From Actinopolymorpha cephalotaxi (lineage in GTDB: Bacteria; Actinomycetota; Actinomycetes; Propionibacteriales; Actinopolymorphaceae): a stretch of DNA of 64,000 nucleotides. The stretch lies in the NCBI RefSeq assembly GCF_013408535.1, contig NZ_JACBZA010000001.1, positions 2,378,850 through 2,442,849 on the forward strand. The letters are read 5' to 3'. The notes under the pieces were generated by a model. The model searched no databases and had not been told where the DNA came from. It saw only the letters and a list, made by a program, of their open reading frames with translations. Of the stretch, positions 56,786 to 64,000 are shown piece after piece. The stretch's first letter is position 1. Each line of letters starts with the position of its first letter. Both the position numbers and the translations under genes were made by a program.

Positions 56786-57467
56786 CGGTTCGCCGCCGGC
56801 GAACCATGAAGACGCCGCCGAACGCGGCCGCCGCCAGCGCCGCGGCACCGCCGGCCGCGAGGTTGGTGTTGGCACCGGTCAGGCCGCCGTCACCGCCGGC
56901 AACCGGTCCCTGCGGGTCGGTGGCGTCCCCCGGAGCCTCGACCACGTGGATCTTGCCGTAGCCGCACTCACCCTTGACCTTGTACCAGCCCGGGTGCACG
57001 TACTCCTTGACGTAGGCCTCGCCCACGTAGACGTAGTGCTTCTTGTGGTCCTTGCCGTCCTTGCCGTCGCGGCCGTGCTCGTCGCCCTTGCCGTCGCGGC
57101 CGTCCTGGCTCCAGTGGTCCTGGCCGTCGGCCTGGTCCTGGCCCCAGCCGTCCTCAGGCGCGGCGTCGTCCATCCTGCCGCCGTCGTGCGGCCGGGGCTT
57201 CCAGCGCTCGAGCTCGACCTTGCCGGTCGCCTTGGACCAGACCTTGGCGTACTCCTGCTCCTCCGAGCACACCTCGATGATCTTCACCTCGTCACCGGGG
57301 CGCACCCACTTCGGGTACGTCTTGATGTAGCCGTGGTCCTCCTTGTGGTCGCCGCCCCAGGTGGACGGCGTGGTGCTCGCGGACGCGATGCCGGGGGCGG
57401 CCACGAGCAGCGCCGCGCTGGCGAGTGCGCCACCGGCAGCGACCTTTCCGAGGTATTTCTTCGACAC
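56769..57467 (-). CDS. Secreted protein with C-terminal cell-wall sorting-like signal
   Basis: A 232-residue protein. Signal peptide 1-30 (MSKKYLGKVAAGGALASAALLVAAPGIASA); a mature region with a highly charged Asp/Gly/Lys/His stretch (~120-142: DGRDGKGDEHGRDGKDGKDHKK) between two similar beta segments (YPKWVRPGDEVKIIEVC and EYVHPGWYKVKGECGYGKI), each with a Cys. The C-terminus has GLTGANTN, a hydrophobic segment and RRRR, as in sortase substrates, although a canonical LPXTG is absent. It lies directly upstream of the sortase. Confidence 0.8.
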   Translation of the reverse strand: MSKKYLGKVAAGGALASAALLVAAPGIASASTTPSTWGGDHKEDHGYIKTYPKWVRPGDEVKIIEVCSEEQEYAKVWSKATGKVELERWKPRPHDGGRMDDAAPEDGWGQDQADGQDHWSQDGRDGKGDEHGRDGKDGKDHKKHYVYVGEAYVKEYVHPGWYKVKGECGYGKIHVVEAPGDATDPQGPVAGGDGGLTGANTNLAAGGAAALAAAAFGGVFMVRRRRTDGAQV

Positions 57468-57681
57468 TTTGTGTCACTCCCTTTGGTTACCTGTTCAGGC
57501 CGGTCTCAGCTTTCGCTGACCTCAAGAAAGCTCCCCTCGGTCCGTCCGTGAACAAACTGAATTCGGATTGAAAAGGAACCCTCCCGGTGCCGGTGTCCCG
57601 GTCGATAGCGTGGGTCCATGTTCGTACGCAATTTCCACGGACACTAAGCCGCTTTCGGCGGTGTTGTGAGGGTTGGGTTCT

Positions 57682-58431
57682 GTGGGAATCTCGGTGACCG
57701 GCGTGCGGAGCCGGGGTCGCGTCCGGCGGGCGGTTCCAGCCGGTCTCGCCCTGTTCGCCGGGTTCGCCCTGGCACTGACCGGTCTGCTGGCCGCCTCGGG
57801 TGAGCTCGGGCGCCGGCCGGGTTCACCGGGCGGCCAGCAGGGCACCCGGCTGGCGGTGCCCTCGACCGCCCTTGTCACCGGGCAGCACGAGCTGGGAGGG
57901 CCGGCGCGCCTCCTCGACCGGCTCACCTCGCGGCGGTCGGGCGCGGCCCGGATCACCGCCGTCCGGGTGGACGGCGGACCGGTGTTCATCGGGATCACCA
58001 GGTCGGCGGACCGGGCGAGGTACCTCCGGGGAACGGGGGTCGCGCACGTTGATCTCCGGGCGTCTCCGGCCGACGTGTCGTACGCGCCGGTGGCGGCCGG
58101 TCGCCGGGTGGATCTCCCCACCAGGGAAGGGATCTGGGCCGCCTGGTCGGTGGGGCCCGGCGCCCGGACCCTCACCTGGCCGCTGCGCCCCGGCGGGTGG
58201 GAACTGGTGGTGATGAACGCCGACGCCGACCCGGGTGTCGACGTACGGATGTCCGTCGGTACGCCGTCGTGGCCGCGGTGGCCGGTGCTCGCCGCGTTCC
58301 TCGCCGGAGGCGCCCTGCTCGCGGCGGTGGGCCTGACCGTTCTCCACCGCTCTCCGCCGGGGTCCCGCCCGACCGGCGTCACCCCTACGTCGTCACCGGC
58401 CGCGTCCGCCGACCAGGAAGGAGATGCGTGA
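57682..58431 (+). CDS. Membrane protein of unknown function
   Basis: A 249-residue protein with an N-terminal helix (AGLALFAGFALALTGLLAA), an extracytoplasmic ~135-residue domain (ITAVRVDGGPVFIGITRSADRARYLRGTGVAHVDL; WELVVMNADADPGVDVRMSVG) and a C-terminal helix (WPVLAAFLAGGALLAAVGLTVL). The layout is common in actinobacterial proteins paired with DUF4389 proteins. GAGGG precedes GTG 57682 (TTG 57673 is an alternative). Its stop overlaps the next ATG by one base (TGATG). Confidence 0.75.
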   Translation: MGISVTGVRSRGRVRRAVPAGLALFAGFALALTGLLAASGELGRRPGSPGGQQGTRLAVPSTALVTGQHELGGPARLLDRLTSRRSGAARITAVRVDGGPVFIGITRSADRARYLRGTGVAHVDLRASPADVSYAPVAAGRRVDLPTREGIWAAWSVGPGARTLTWPLRPGGWELVVMNADADPGVDVRMSVGTPSWPRWPVLAAFLAGGALLAAVGLTVLHRSPPGSRPTGVTPTSSPAASADQEGDA

Positions 58432-59249
58432 TGGGCCCGAACCAGCCATTTCGGCCGGACCAGCCAGAACAGCCAGAAAAGCCAGAACACTCGCATTCGG
58501 CGCATCGGCCCTATCCACTTCGGCTCGAGGGGCACCTGCAGCCGGACCTGTCCCGGTGGCTGTGGCTGGTGAAGTGGATTCTGGCCATTCCCCATTTCAT
58601 CGTCTTGTGGATTCTGTGGATTGTGTTGCTGGTCCTGACCGTTGTCGCGGGAATTGCCGTGCTTATCACCGGGCGCTATCCGCCGCCGATCTTCGGGTTC
58701 ACCGAGGGTGTGTTGCGATGGAGCTGGCGGGTGGCGTTCTACGCGCTCGTACTTGGTTGTGACAAATATCCGCCGTTCAAGTTCGAGTCCGATCCCAGCT
58801 ATCCGGCCGACCTTTCGATCGACTACCCGTGGCGGCTGTCGCGCGGGCTGGTGCTGGTGAAGTGGTGGCTGCTGGCCATCCCGCACTACCTGGTCCTCGC
58901 GGTCTTCAGCGGCCGGACCGTGACGCTCGACTCGCACGGTCACGGGTGGGGCTCGTGGCCCGGCGGGGGAGCGGAGTACGGCTACGGACGGGTCGGGCCC
59001 GGGCTGATCGGGCTGCTGGTCCTGTTCGCCGCGATCTCGCTGCTGTTCCGCCGCGTCTACCCGGGCGGGATCTTCGATTTCATGATGGGGATGGAGCGCT
59101 GGGGCTACCGGGTCAGTGCGTACGTCCTGCTGCTGCGCGACGAGTACCCGCCGTTCCGGCTCGATCAGGGCGGGGAGGACCCGGGCGGGCCCGCCGAGGC
59201 CGCGGACCGGCCGGACCGGACCGGTGAGCCGCCCGCCCGGCCGGCCTGA
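58431..59249 (+). CDS. DUF4389 domain membrane protein
   Basis: A 272-residue protein with two DUF4389 repeats: LSRWLWLVKWILAIPHFIVLWILW...GRYPPPIFGFTEGVLRWSWRVAFYAL...DKYPPF and LSRGLVLVKWWLLAIPHYLVLAVF...YPGGIFDFMMGMERWGYRVSAYVLLLRDEYPPF. About five helices. The function is unknown. The N-terminus has a small Gln/Pro/Glu repeat (QPEQPEKPEH). AAGGAG lies before the ATG at 58431; coupled to the previous gene. Confidence 0.88.
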   Translation: MGPNQPFRPDQPEQPEKPEHSHSAHRPYPLRLEGHLQPDLSRWLWLVKWILAIPHFIVLWILWIVLLVLTVVAGIAVLITGRYPPPIFGFTEGVLRWSWRVAFYALVLGCDKYPPFKFESDPSYPADLSIDYPWRLSRGLVLVKWWLLAIPHYLVLAVFSGRTVTLDSHGHGWGSWPGGGAEYGYGRVGPGLIGLLVLFAAISLLFRRVYPGGIFDFMMGMERWGYRVSAYVLLLRDEYPPFRLDQGGEDPGGPAEAADRPDRTGEPPARPA

Positions 59250-59359
59250 GCGGCGGTCGGGAGCGCTCGGCCGCCCACCCGGACGTCGCGGCCACGCCCG
59301 GGCCGGACCGGACCTTCGCCCCTGTCCCAACAGGGGCATCGGCTGAGAAACCTGGAGAA

Positions 59360-59425
59360 GAACCAGGTCCTCCGCGGGACCTGGGACCGACTGAGACCGA
59401 CTGAGATCCACTGAGATCGACACAG
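59360..59425. repeat. Hairpin and short tandem repeat in front of the aldolase gene
   Basis: CCAGGTCC (59363-59370) pairs with GGACCTGG around TCCGCG, followed by a run of GACTGAGACC/GATCCACTGAGA units of about 10 bases up to 59418. GGGACCTGGGACC here also resembles the GGGAC motifs of the island. Confidence 0.5.
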
Positions 59426-59442
59426 CGGGGAGGATCACCACG

Positions 59443-60336
59443 ATGGCCAGCCGCCCACAGCTTCGCCAACTCGGCCTGAGCACCGGCAAGAAGGCCCGCC
59501 TGCACCGCATTCTCTTCCAGCACGGCGTCGGCAACGGCACCGCGATGTTCCTGCCCTACGACCAGGGGCTCGAGCACGGCCCGCGCGACTTCTTCGCCAA
59601 CCCGGCCGCCGGTGACCCCGCGTACATTGTCAAGCTCGCCTTGCGCGGCGGCTTCAACGGCATCGCCGTGCAGGTCGGGCTGGCGGAGAAGTTCTACTGG
59701 GACTACGCCGGTGAGGTTCCGTTGGTCCTGAAGCTGAACGGGCGCACGGAGATCCCCGCGGCCGACAATCCGCTGTCGCCGCTGAACGCCGACGTCGCCG
59801 ACGCCGTACGGCTGGGCGCGGACGCCGTGGGATACACGATGTACGTCGGATCGCCCGCGCAGGAAGCCGATTTCGCGCAGTTCCGGCAGGTCCGCGAGGA
59901 CGCCCACCGCTACGGCCTCCCGCTGATCGTGTGGGCCTACCCACGCGGTTCGGCGGTCGACGCCAAGGGTGGCAAGGACTCCTTCTACGCCGTCGACTAC
60001 GCCGCTCGCACCGCGACCGAGCTGGGCGCCGACATCGTCAAGGTGAACTTTCCCCATCCGGAGCTGCGGAAGGGGGCACGGGCGGAGTACGACGCCGACA
60101 TCTCGCCGGCGCAGGCCATCGACGCCGTGGTGCGTTCGGCCGCCCGCACCTACGTGCTGGTCTCGGGCGGGGAGAAGGCCGGCGACGCGGCCATGCTGGA
60201 CAAGGCGCGGATGGCCATGGACGCGGGCGCGCTCGGGCTGATCTTCGGCCGTAACGTCTGGCAGCGGCCCTGGGACGAGGCACTGGCCCTGGTGGACCAG
60301 CTCAAGGTGATCCTCGCGAAGTATCCGGCGCCGTGA
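59443..60336 (+). CDS. Class I fructose-bisphosphate aldolase (DhnA/archaeal type)
   Basis: A 297-residue TIM barrel of the DeoC/LacD aldolase superfamily: AMFLPYDQGLEHGPRDFF (~30-47), GFNGIAVQVGLAEKFY, PLVLKLNGRTE, GADAVGYTMYVGS, LIVWAYPRG, ADIVKVNFP (likely Schiff-base Lys), YVLVSGGEKAGDAAMLDKA and GALGLIFGRNVWQRP. It cleaves fructose 1,6-bisphosphate without a metal. ATG 59443 follows GGGGAGGA. A second aldolase (class II) is usual elsewhere in such genomes; placement here suggests stress-linked glycolysis or gluconeogenesis. Confidence 0.93.
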   Translation: MASRPQLRQLGLSTGKKARLHRILFQHGVGNGTAMFLPYDQGLEHGPRDFFANPAAGDPAYIVKLALRGGFNGIAVQVGLAEKFYWDYAGEVPLVLKLNGRTEIPAADNPLSPLNADVADAVRLGADAVGYTMYVGSPAQEADFAQFRQVREDAHRYGLPLIVWAYPRGSAVDAKGGKDSFYAVDYAARTATELGADIVKVNFPHPELRKGARAEYDADISPAQAIDAVVRSAARTYVLVSGGEKAGDAAMLDKARMAMDAGALGLIFGRNVWQRPWDEALALVDQLKVILAKYPAP

Positions 60337-60403
60337 CGCACTCACCCGAATCCGGCGAACCGGCAGACATTCTCGACCCTCTCAAAGGTTTCCGGGAGGA
60401 AGC

Positions 60404-61582
60404 ATGATCGATGCCAGGCAGGTGGAACGGCTCCTCGGCTACCGCGATCCGGACGGGGCGGTGCTCTCGCTCTACGTCGACGTACCGGCCCAGCCGGTCG
60501 CGATACGGGAGATGCTCGTACGGGTGGACAACCTGCTCGCCGAGCAGGCCGACGCGGCCCGGGACGCACCGCACACCGTGCGGCGGGAGCTCGCCGAGGC
60601 GCGTACGTGGGTACGGGAGGCACTCGCCACGCACGTGCGGGACTGGCTCGGCCACGGCGTCGCCCTGCTGGCGGCACCGTCGCTCGGCCTGCACGAGGCG
60701 ATGCCGGTGTCGTGGCCGGTGCACACGCGGGTGGTGGCCGACCGCCGTCCGTACGTGCGTCCGCTGCTGTCGGCGCTCCACCATGCCCGGCCGTACTACG
60801 TCGTGGTGGTGGAACGTCGCGAGGCGTGGATCTTCCGGGTGGACGGCGAGAGCATCGAGTCGGTCAGCAAGCTGGTCGGGGACGGCGTCCGCGACTCCTC
60901 CCACGCCGGCTGGGCGGGCTATGAGGAGTACAACACCCGCCACCGGGCGGCCGAGCTCGCCCGGCGCCACTACCGTTCCACCGCGGCGACGGTGGAGAAG
61001 CTGCTGGCGGCCAACGGCCGCGACCTCGTGGTCGGCGGCCACGAGGTCGGCATCGTGGAGTTCGTCGGCCAGCTGCCCGACGCCGTGCGGCGGCGCCTGG
61101 TGGGCACGTTCGTGGTCGACCCGCACACGATGACCGCGGGCGACGTCCGCGACCTCAGCGCCCGGGCCCGTGACCGACGCAGGCGCGAGCACGAACTCCG
61201 GGTGCTGGCCGAGGTCGCCGACCGGGAGGCGAACGGACTCGCGGTGAGCGGGATCGAGGCGTGCGGTCAGGCGGTCAACCGCGGGCAGGCGGCGATGCTC
61301 GTCGTACGCGACGACGCCGTCGTCGCGGGCTTCGACTGCGAGACCTGCGGCGAGCTGACACCGAAGGCGGCGGCGACCTGCCCGCACTGCGGCGGTCCGC
61401 TGCGCCCGGTGTACGACCTCGTGGACGAGTTGCTCGCCCGGGTCGTGCAGCAGGGCGGTCAGGTGGAGTTCGCGGACCAGGTGAGCGGAGCCGGCGGCTC
61501 CGGCGAGCCCGGCTCGGTCGGTCCGGCCGGGGAACCGGTCAGCGCGATGGTGCGTAGCCGGCTGGTCCGCCCGGATCGCTGA
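60404..61582 (+). CDS. baeRF family eRF1/Pelota-like protein (Rv2629 type)
   Basis: A 392-residue protein of the bacterial eRF1-like superfamily: an N-terminal domain beginning VERLLGYRDPDGAVLSLYVDV, a central eRF1 domain 2-like segment (YYVVVVERREAWIFRVDGESIESV, AAELARRHYRSTAATVEKLLAANGRDLVVGGHE) and an eRF1 domain 3/Pelota-like fold with a zinc ribbon (CETCGELTPKAAATCPHCGG, ~321-340). The mycobacterial relative Rv2629 belongs to the DosR regulon. A ribosome rescue or hydrolase role is possible but unproven. GGAGGAAGC precedes ATG 60404. Confidence 0.82.
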   Translation: MIDARQVERLLGYRDPDGAVLSLYVDVPAQPVAIREMLVRVDNLLAEQADAARDAPHTVRRELAEARTWVREALATHVRDWLGHGVALLAAPSLGLHEAMPVSWPVHTRVVADRRPYVRPLLSALHHARPYYVVVVERREAWIFRVDGESIESVSKLVGDGVRDSSHAGWAGYEEYNTRHRAAELARRHYRSTAATVEKLLAANGRDLVVGGHEVGIVEFVGQLPDAVRRRLVGTFVVDPHTMTAGDVRDLSARARDRRRREHELRVLAEVADREANGLAVSGIEACGQAVNRGQAAMLVVRDDAVVAGFDCETCGELTPKAAATCPHCGGPLRPVYDLVDELLARVVQQGGQVEFADQVSGAGGSGEPGSVGPAGEPVSAMVRSRLVRPDR

Positions 61583-61596
61583 CCGCCGGCCGGCCG

Positions 61597-62748
61597 TCAC
61601 CCGCGCAGCAGGTGGCGCACCCGGGCGGCCTCCCGGGTGAGGTGGTCACGCTCCGGCGCGCTGGTGGCGGCCCGGGACGCCTCGGCGTACAGTTTCGCGG
61701 CCTGCTCGAGGTCGCCGGCCCGCTCGTGGAGGTACGCCGTCACCGCGGCGTAGCGCGGCAGCCGCGGACTCACCCCGGCCAGCGCCGCCATTCCCGCCCG
61801 CGGCCCGTCGGCCTCCCCGACCGCGACCGCGCGGTTGAGCCGCACCACCGGACTGCCGGTGAGGCGGAGCAGTTCGTCGTACCACTCCACGATCTGTACC
61901 CAGTCGGTCTCCTCGGTCGTCGGGGCGTCCGCGTGCAGGGCGGCGATCGCGGCCTGCGCCTGGTACTCGCCCAGCCGGTCGCGGGCCAGCGCCGTCTGCA
62001 GGACCCTCACCCCGTCCGCGATCAGGCGGGTGTCCCAGCGCGACCGGTCCTGCTCGGCCAGCGGCACCAGCCGGCCTCCCGGGCCGGTGCGGGAGGCCCG
62101 GCGCGCGTGGTGCAGCAGCATCAGCGCGAGCAGCCCCGCGGCCTCGGGTTCGCCGGTCAGGGCGACCAGCTGCCGGGTGAGCCGGATCGCCTCGGCGGCC
62201 AGGTCGACGTCCCCGCCGTACCCCTCGTTGAAGACGAGGTAGAGCATCCGCAGCACCGTGCCGAGATCACCGGGCTGGTCCAGCGGGAGCCCGGCGATCC
62301 GCCGCTTGGCCCGGCTGATCCGCTGCGCCATGGTCGCCTCGGGGACGAGGTAGGCGGTCGCGATCTGCCGCGTCGTCAGGCCGCCGACCGCGCGCAGCGT
62401 CAGTGCGACCGCCGAGGCCGGCGGCAGGGTGGGGTGCGCGCACAGGAAGTACAGCCGCAGCGTGTCGTCGGTGGCCGGTGCCGGCCCGGCGGACGGCTCG
62501 ACCTCCACGGCGAGTTCCCGGTCCCGCCGCGACGCCTCGGCCCGGGTGGCGTCGAGGAGCCTGCGCCACGCCGCGGTGACCAGCCAGGCCTTCGGGTCCC
62601 GCGGCGGGTCGTCCGGCCAGGTCTCCAGCGCCCGGATCAGCGCCTCCTGCACGGCGTCCTCGGCCGAGGCGAAGTCGGCTCCGCGCCGGACGAGGACGCC
62701 GATCACCGCGGGGACGAGCTCCCGCAGTAGCGACTCGTTCACCACCAC
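61597..62748 (-). CDS. ECF42 family RNA polymerase sigma factor
   Basis: A 383-residue sigma factor. Sigma-2 is at ~15-75 (ADFASAEDAVQEALIRALETWPDDPPRDPKAWLVTAAWRRLLDATR) and sigma-4 at ~105-160 (LTLRAVGGLTTRQIATAYLVPEATMAQRISRAKRRI). The long DUF6596/TPR extension starts with LRMLYLVFNEGYGG. ECF42 lacks a classical anti-sigma factor; control is thought to involve the extension and the neighbouring DGPF protein, present here immediately upstream. Start GTG 62748 with alternatives 62745 and 62742. Confidence 0.92.
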   Translation of the reverse strand: MVVNESLLRELVPAVIGVLVRRGADFASAEDAVQEALIRALETWPDDPPRDPKAWLVTAAWRRLLDATRAEASRRDRELAVEVEPSAGPAPATDDTLRLYFLCAHPTLPPASAVALTLRAVGGLTTRQIATAYLVPEATMAQRISRAKRRIAGLPLDQPGDLGTVLRMLYLVFNEGYGGDVDLAAEAIRLTRQLVALTGEPEAAGLLALMLLHHARRASRTGPGGRLVPLAEQDRSRWDTRLIADGVRVLQTALARDRLGEYQAQAAIAALHADAPTTEETDWVQIVEWYDELLRLTGSPVVRLNRAVAVGEADGPRAGMAALAGVSPRLPRYAAVTAYLHERAGDLEQAAKLYAEASRAATSAPERDHLTREAARVRHLLRG

Positions 62749-62794
62749 TTCACAACCACTCGTTCACACCACCCATGTGTGTGCAGCCGCTCGT

Positions 62795-63202
62795 TCAGTC
62801 GGTGACCGCGGGCGGCGCGGTGAGGAACGGCCGCACCTCGAGCCACTCGTGGATCGGCTTCCCACCGGGCCCGGGGGCGGCGGACAGGTCCCCGGCCACC
62901 TCGACCGCGCGGTCCCAGGACTCCACGTCGATGATGTACCAGCCGGCGATCAGGTCCTTGGTCTCCGCGAACGGTCCGTCGGTCACCGGCGGGCGTCCCT
63001 CGCCGTCGAAGCGTACGAACGTACCCTCGGGCGTCAGTGCCTGGACGTCGACGAGTTCGCCCTTCTCCTGCAGGCGGTCGCCGAAGTCGCGCATGTACTG
63101 CACGTGCGCGTCGACCTCCTCGGGCGTCCACTGGTCCATCGGCCCGTGGTCGACGACGGGGGCCGGGCCACCCCGGTAGTGCTTCAGCAGCAGGTACTTC
63201 AC
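62795..63202 (-). CDS. YCII-related/DGPF domain protein, ECF42 partner
   Basis: A 135-residue ferredoxin-like protein: KYLLLKHYRGG at the N-terminus, PEEVDAHVQYMRDFGDRLQEKGELVDVQALTP, the name motif TDGPFAETKDLIAGWYIIDV (~75-94) and IHEWLEVRPF. DGPF proteins sit next to ECF42 sigma factors throughout actinobacteria and proteobacteria. GTG 63202 is chosen with GGAGA six bases upstream. The sigma gene follows after 46 bases. Confidence 0.92.
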   Translation of the reverse strand: MKYLLLKHYRGGPAPVVDHGPMDQWTPEEVDAHVQYMRDFGDRLQEKGELVDVQALTPEGTFVRFDGEGRPPVTDGPFAETKDLIAGWYIIDVESWDRAVEVAGDLSAAPGPGGKPIHEWLEVRPFLTAPPAVTD

Positions 63203-63392
63203 GTTCGTTCTCCTTCGTCTCGGCGTTTCTCGTTGCTTGTCGGTTGCTTGTCGGTCGGTCGTTCCCGGGACGGAGCCGTCGCGTCGTTCTCGACAACTTC
63301 TCGACAACAGGGCGCGGCTGATTCTGTCCGACCCGTCCCGGCGGCGCGTCCCGGCGGCGCGTTCGGGCGTGCCGCACCCGGGCGTCCCGTAC

Positions 63393-63890
63393 TCAGGCGT
63401 TCTGGCGTTCGGCGCGCTCCCGGACCAGCTCCTCCACAGCGCTCGGGAGGGTCGTCTCGAAGTCGATCAGCTTCGCCCACGTCGGGGTCACCACGATCCG
63501 GACCATGCCGTCGTACAGCGAACGCACCTCGGCCTCCCACTCCACCCGCTGCTCGGCCGTCATCTGGTAGCTGCCGTTCATCTGGAGGTACTCCTCCGGA
63601 ATGCCGTCCACGACGTCCAACTCGGCCCGGCCACGGATCAGCAGGATCTTCGGCGGGTGCACCTCGGTGTCGATCGTCAACGCCACGGCCGGACTGTGGC
63701 GCAGGGACGGGAGCTTCGGTGCGTTCTTCGAGGTGCACATGACGATGTGCGTGCCGTTCCAGGTGAACGCGATCGGCACGTTGCGGGGCGTGCCGTCCTT
63801 GGCGACGTAGGCCAGCCGGGTCAGGTCGCGGGCCAGCAGTTCCCGGCTGGTCGGGTGGTTCAGGATCTCGGTGATCTCGTTCGGCTGCAC
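63393..63890 (-). CDS. Pyridoxamine 5'-phosphate oxidase family protein
   Basis: A 165-residue split-barrel protein: ELLARDLTRLAYVAKDGTPRNVPIAFTWNGTHIVMCTSKNAPKLPSLRHSPAVALTIDTE (~19-78), then LLIRGRAELDVVDG and QMTAEQRVEWEAEVRSLYDGMVRIVVTPTWAKLIDFETTLPS. Likely FMN-binding; the substrate is unknown. Same strand as the DGPF/ECF42 pair but 190 bases upstream of it, so the link is uncertain. The final ~110 bases of the window upstream of it hold no visible gene. Confidence 0.85.
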   Translation of the reverse strand: MQPNEITEILNHPTSRELLARDLTRLAYVAKDGTPRNVPIAFTWNGTHIVMCTSKNAPKLPSLRHSPAVALTIDTEVHPPKILLIRGRAELDVVDGIPEEYLQMNGSYQMTAEQRVEWEAEVRSLYDGMVRIVVTPTWAKLIDFETTLPSAVEELVRERAERQNA

Positions 63891-64000
63891 GGTCGGTTCT
63901 CCTTCTGGTCGAACGTTCGTCTGTGGCCGGAGGTTCGTCAGACGTACGCCGGACCTTCGTTCAGGCCCGTTCGCACCGCCCGTGGTGGGCGCTGGTGGTC

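Overview
The window is about 64 kb of very GC-rich DNA with strong third-position GC bias, many GTG starts and frequent 1-4 base gene overlaps. Together with an ergothioneine cluster (egtABCD), F420/deazaflavin-type oxidoreductases, ECF42 sigma factors, a DevR/DevS-like pair, a Tat-exported lipoprotein and a class F-type sortase, this points to a chromosome segment of a soil-type actinobacterium. A Propionibacteriales-like genus such as Actinopolymorpha or Kribbella would fit, but that is inference. No rRNA, tRNA, insertion sequence, integrase or CRISPR array was seen.

Layout. 0-5 kb: the tail of an ECF42 sigma factor, a TetR-SGNH hydrolase operon with a palindromic operator candidate, a GT2 glycosyltransferase and a GrpB-family gene. 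5-9 kb: a thiamine operon (thiO-thiS-thiG-thiE plus a nitronate monooxygenase) behind a TPP riboswitch whose P1 helix overlaps the ribosome binding site. 9-19 kb: an OtrA/TetM-type ribosomal protection GTPase with an overlapping leader ORF, a deazaflavin-type oxidoreductase, NAD kinase, a PhyH dioxygenase, a large secreted glycoside hydrolase, a DJ-1/PfpI protein, a LOG protein and a methyltransferase. 19.8-23.4 kb: an LplB-LplC-LplA-type sugar ABC system whose first permease carries a -1 frameshift. 23.5-30.4 kb: a membrane protein, a COG0523-like protein lacking its P-loop, and egtABCD. 30.6-36.5 kb: a histone-H1-like basic membrane protein, an aldo/keto reductase, a glutaryl-CoA-type dehydrogenase, a lipoprotein, NfeD and a secreted hypothetical. 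36.5-42.6 kb: a complete dipeptide/oligopeptide ABC operon.

43-61.6 kb is the most coherent part. It looks like a dormancy/hypoxia island resembling a condensed mycobacterial DosR regulon: three universal stress proteins, a GAF histidine kinase (DevS-like), a DevR-like regulator, a PPOX protein, a hemerythrin, an Acg-type nitroreductase, HypF, an Hsp20, a DUF1876 protein (Rv1738 type), a class I aldolase and a baeRF/Rv2629-type protein. A sortase, its probable substrate and two membrane proteins interrupt it. Promoter regions there carry GGGAC-type motifs, including three 21-bp-spaced copies upstream of the hemerythrin. The right edge has a second ECF42 sigma factor with its usual DGPF/YCII partner and a PPOX protein.

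A recurrent oddity is short tandem repeats (10, 11, 16, 20, 21 or 24 bp units) in intergenic DNA, several starting at a stop codon. A 50-bp piece of the grpB gene is also duplicated exactly about 4.3 kb away, next to the TPP riboswitch.
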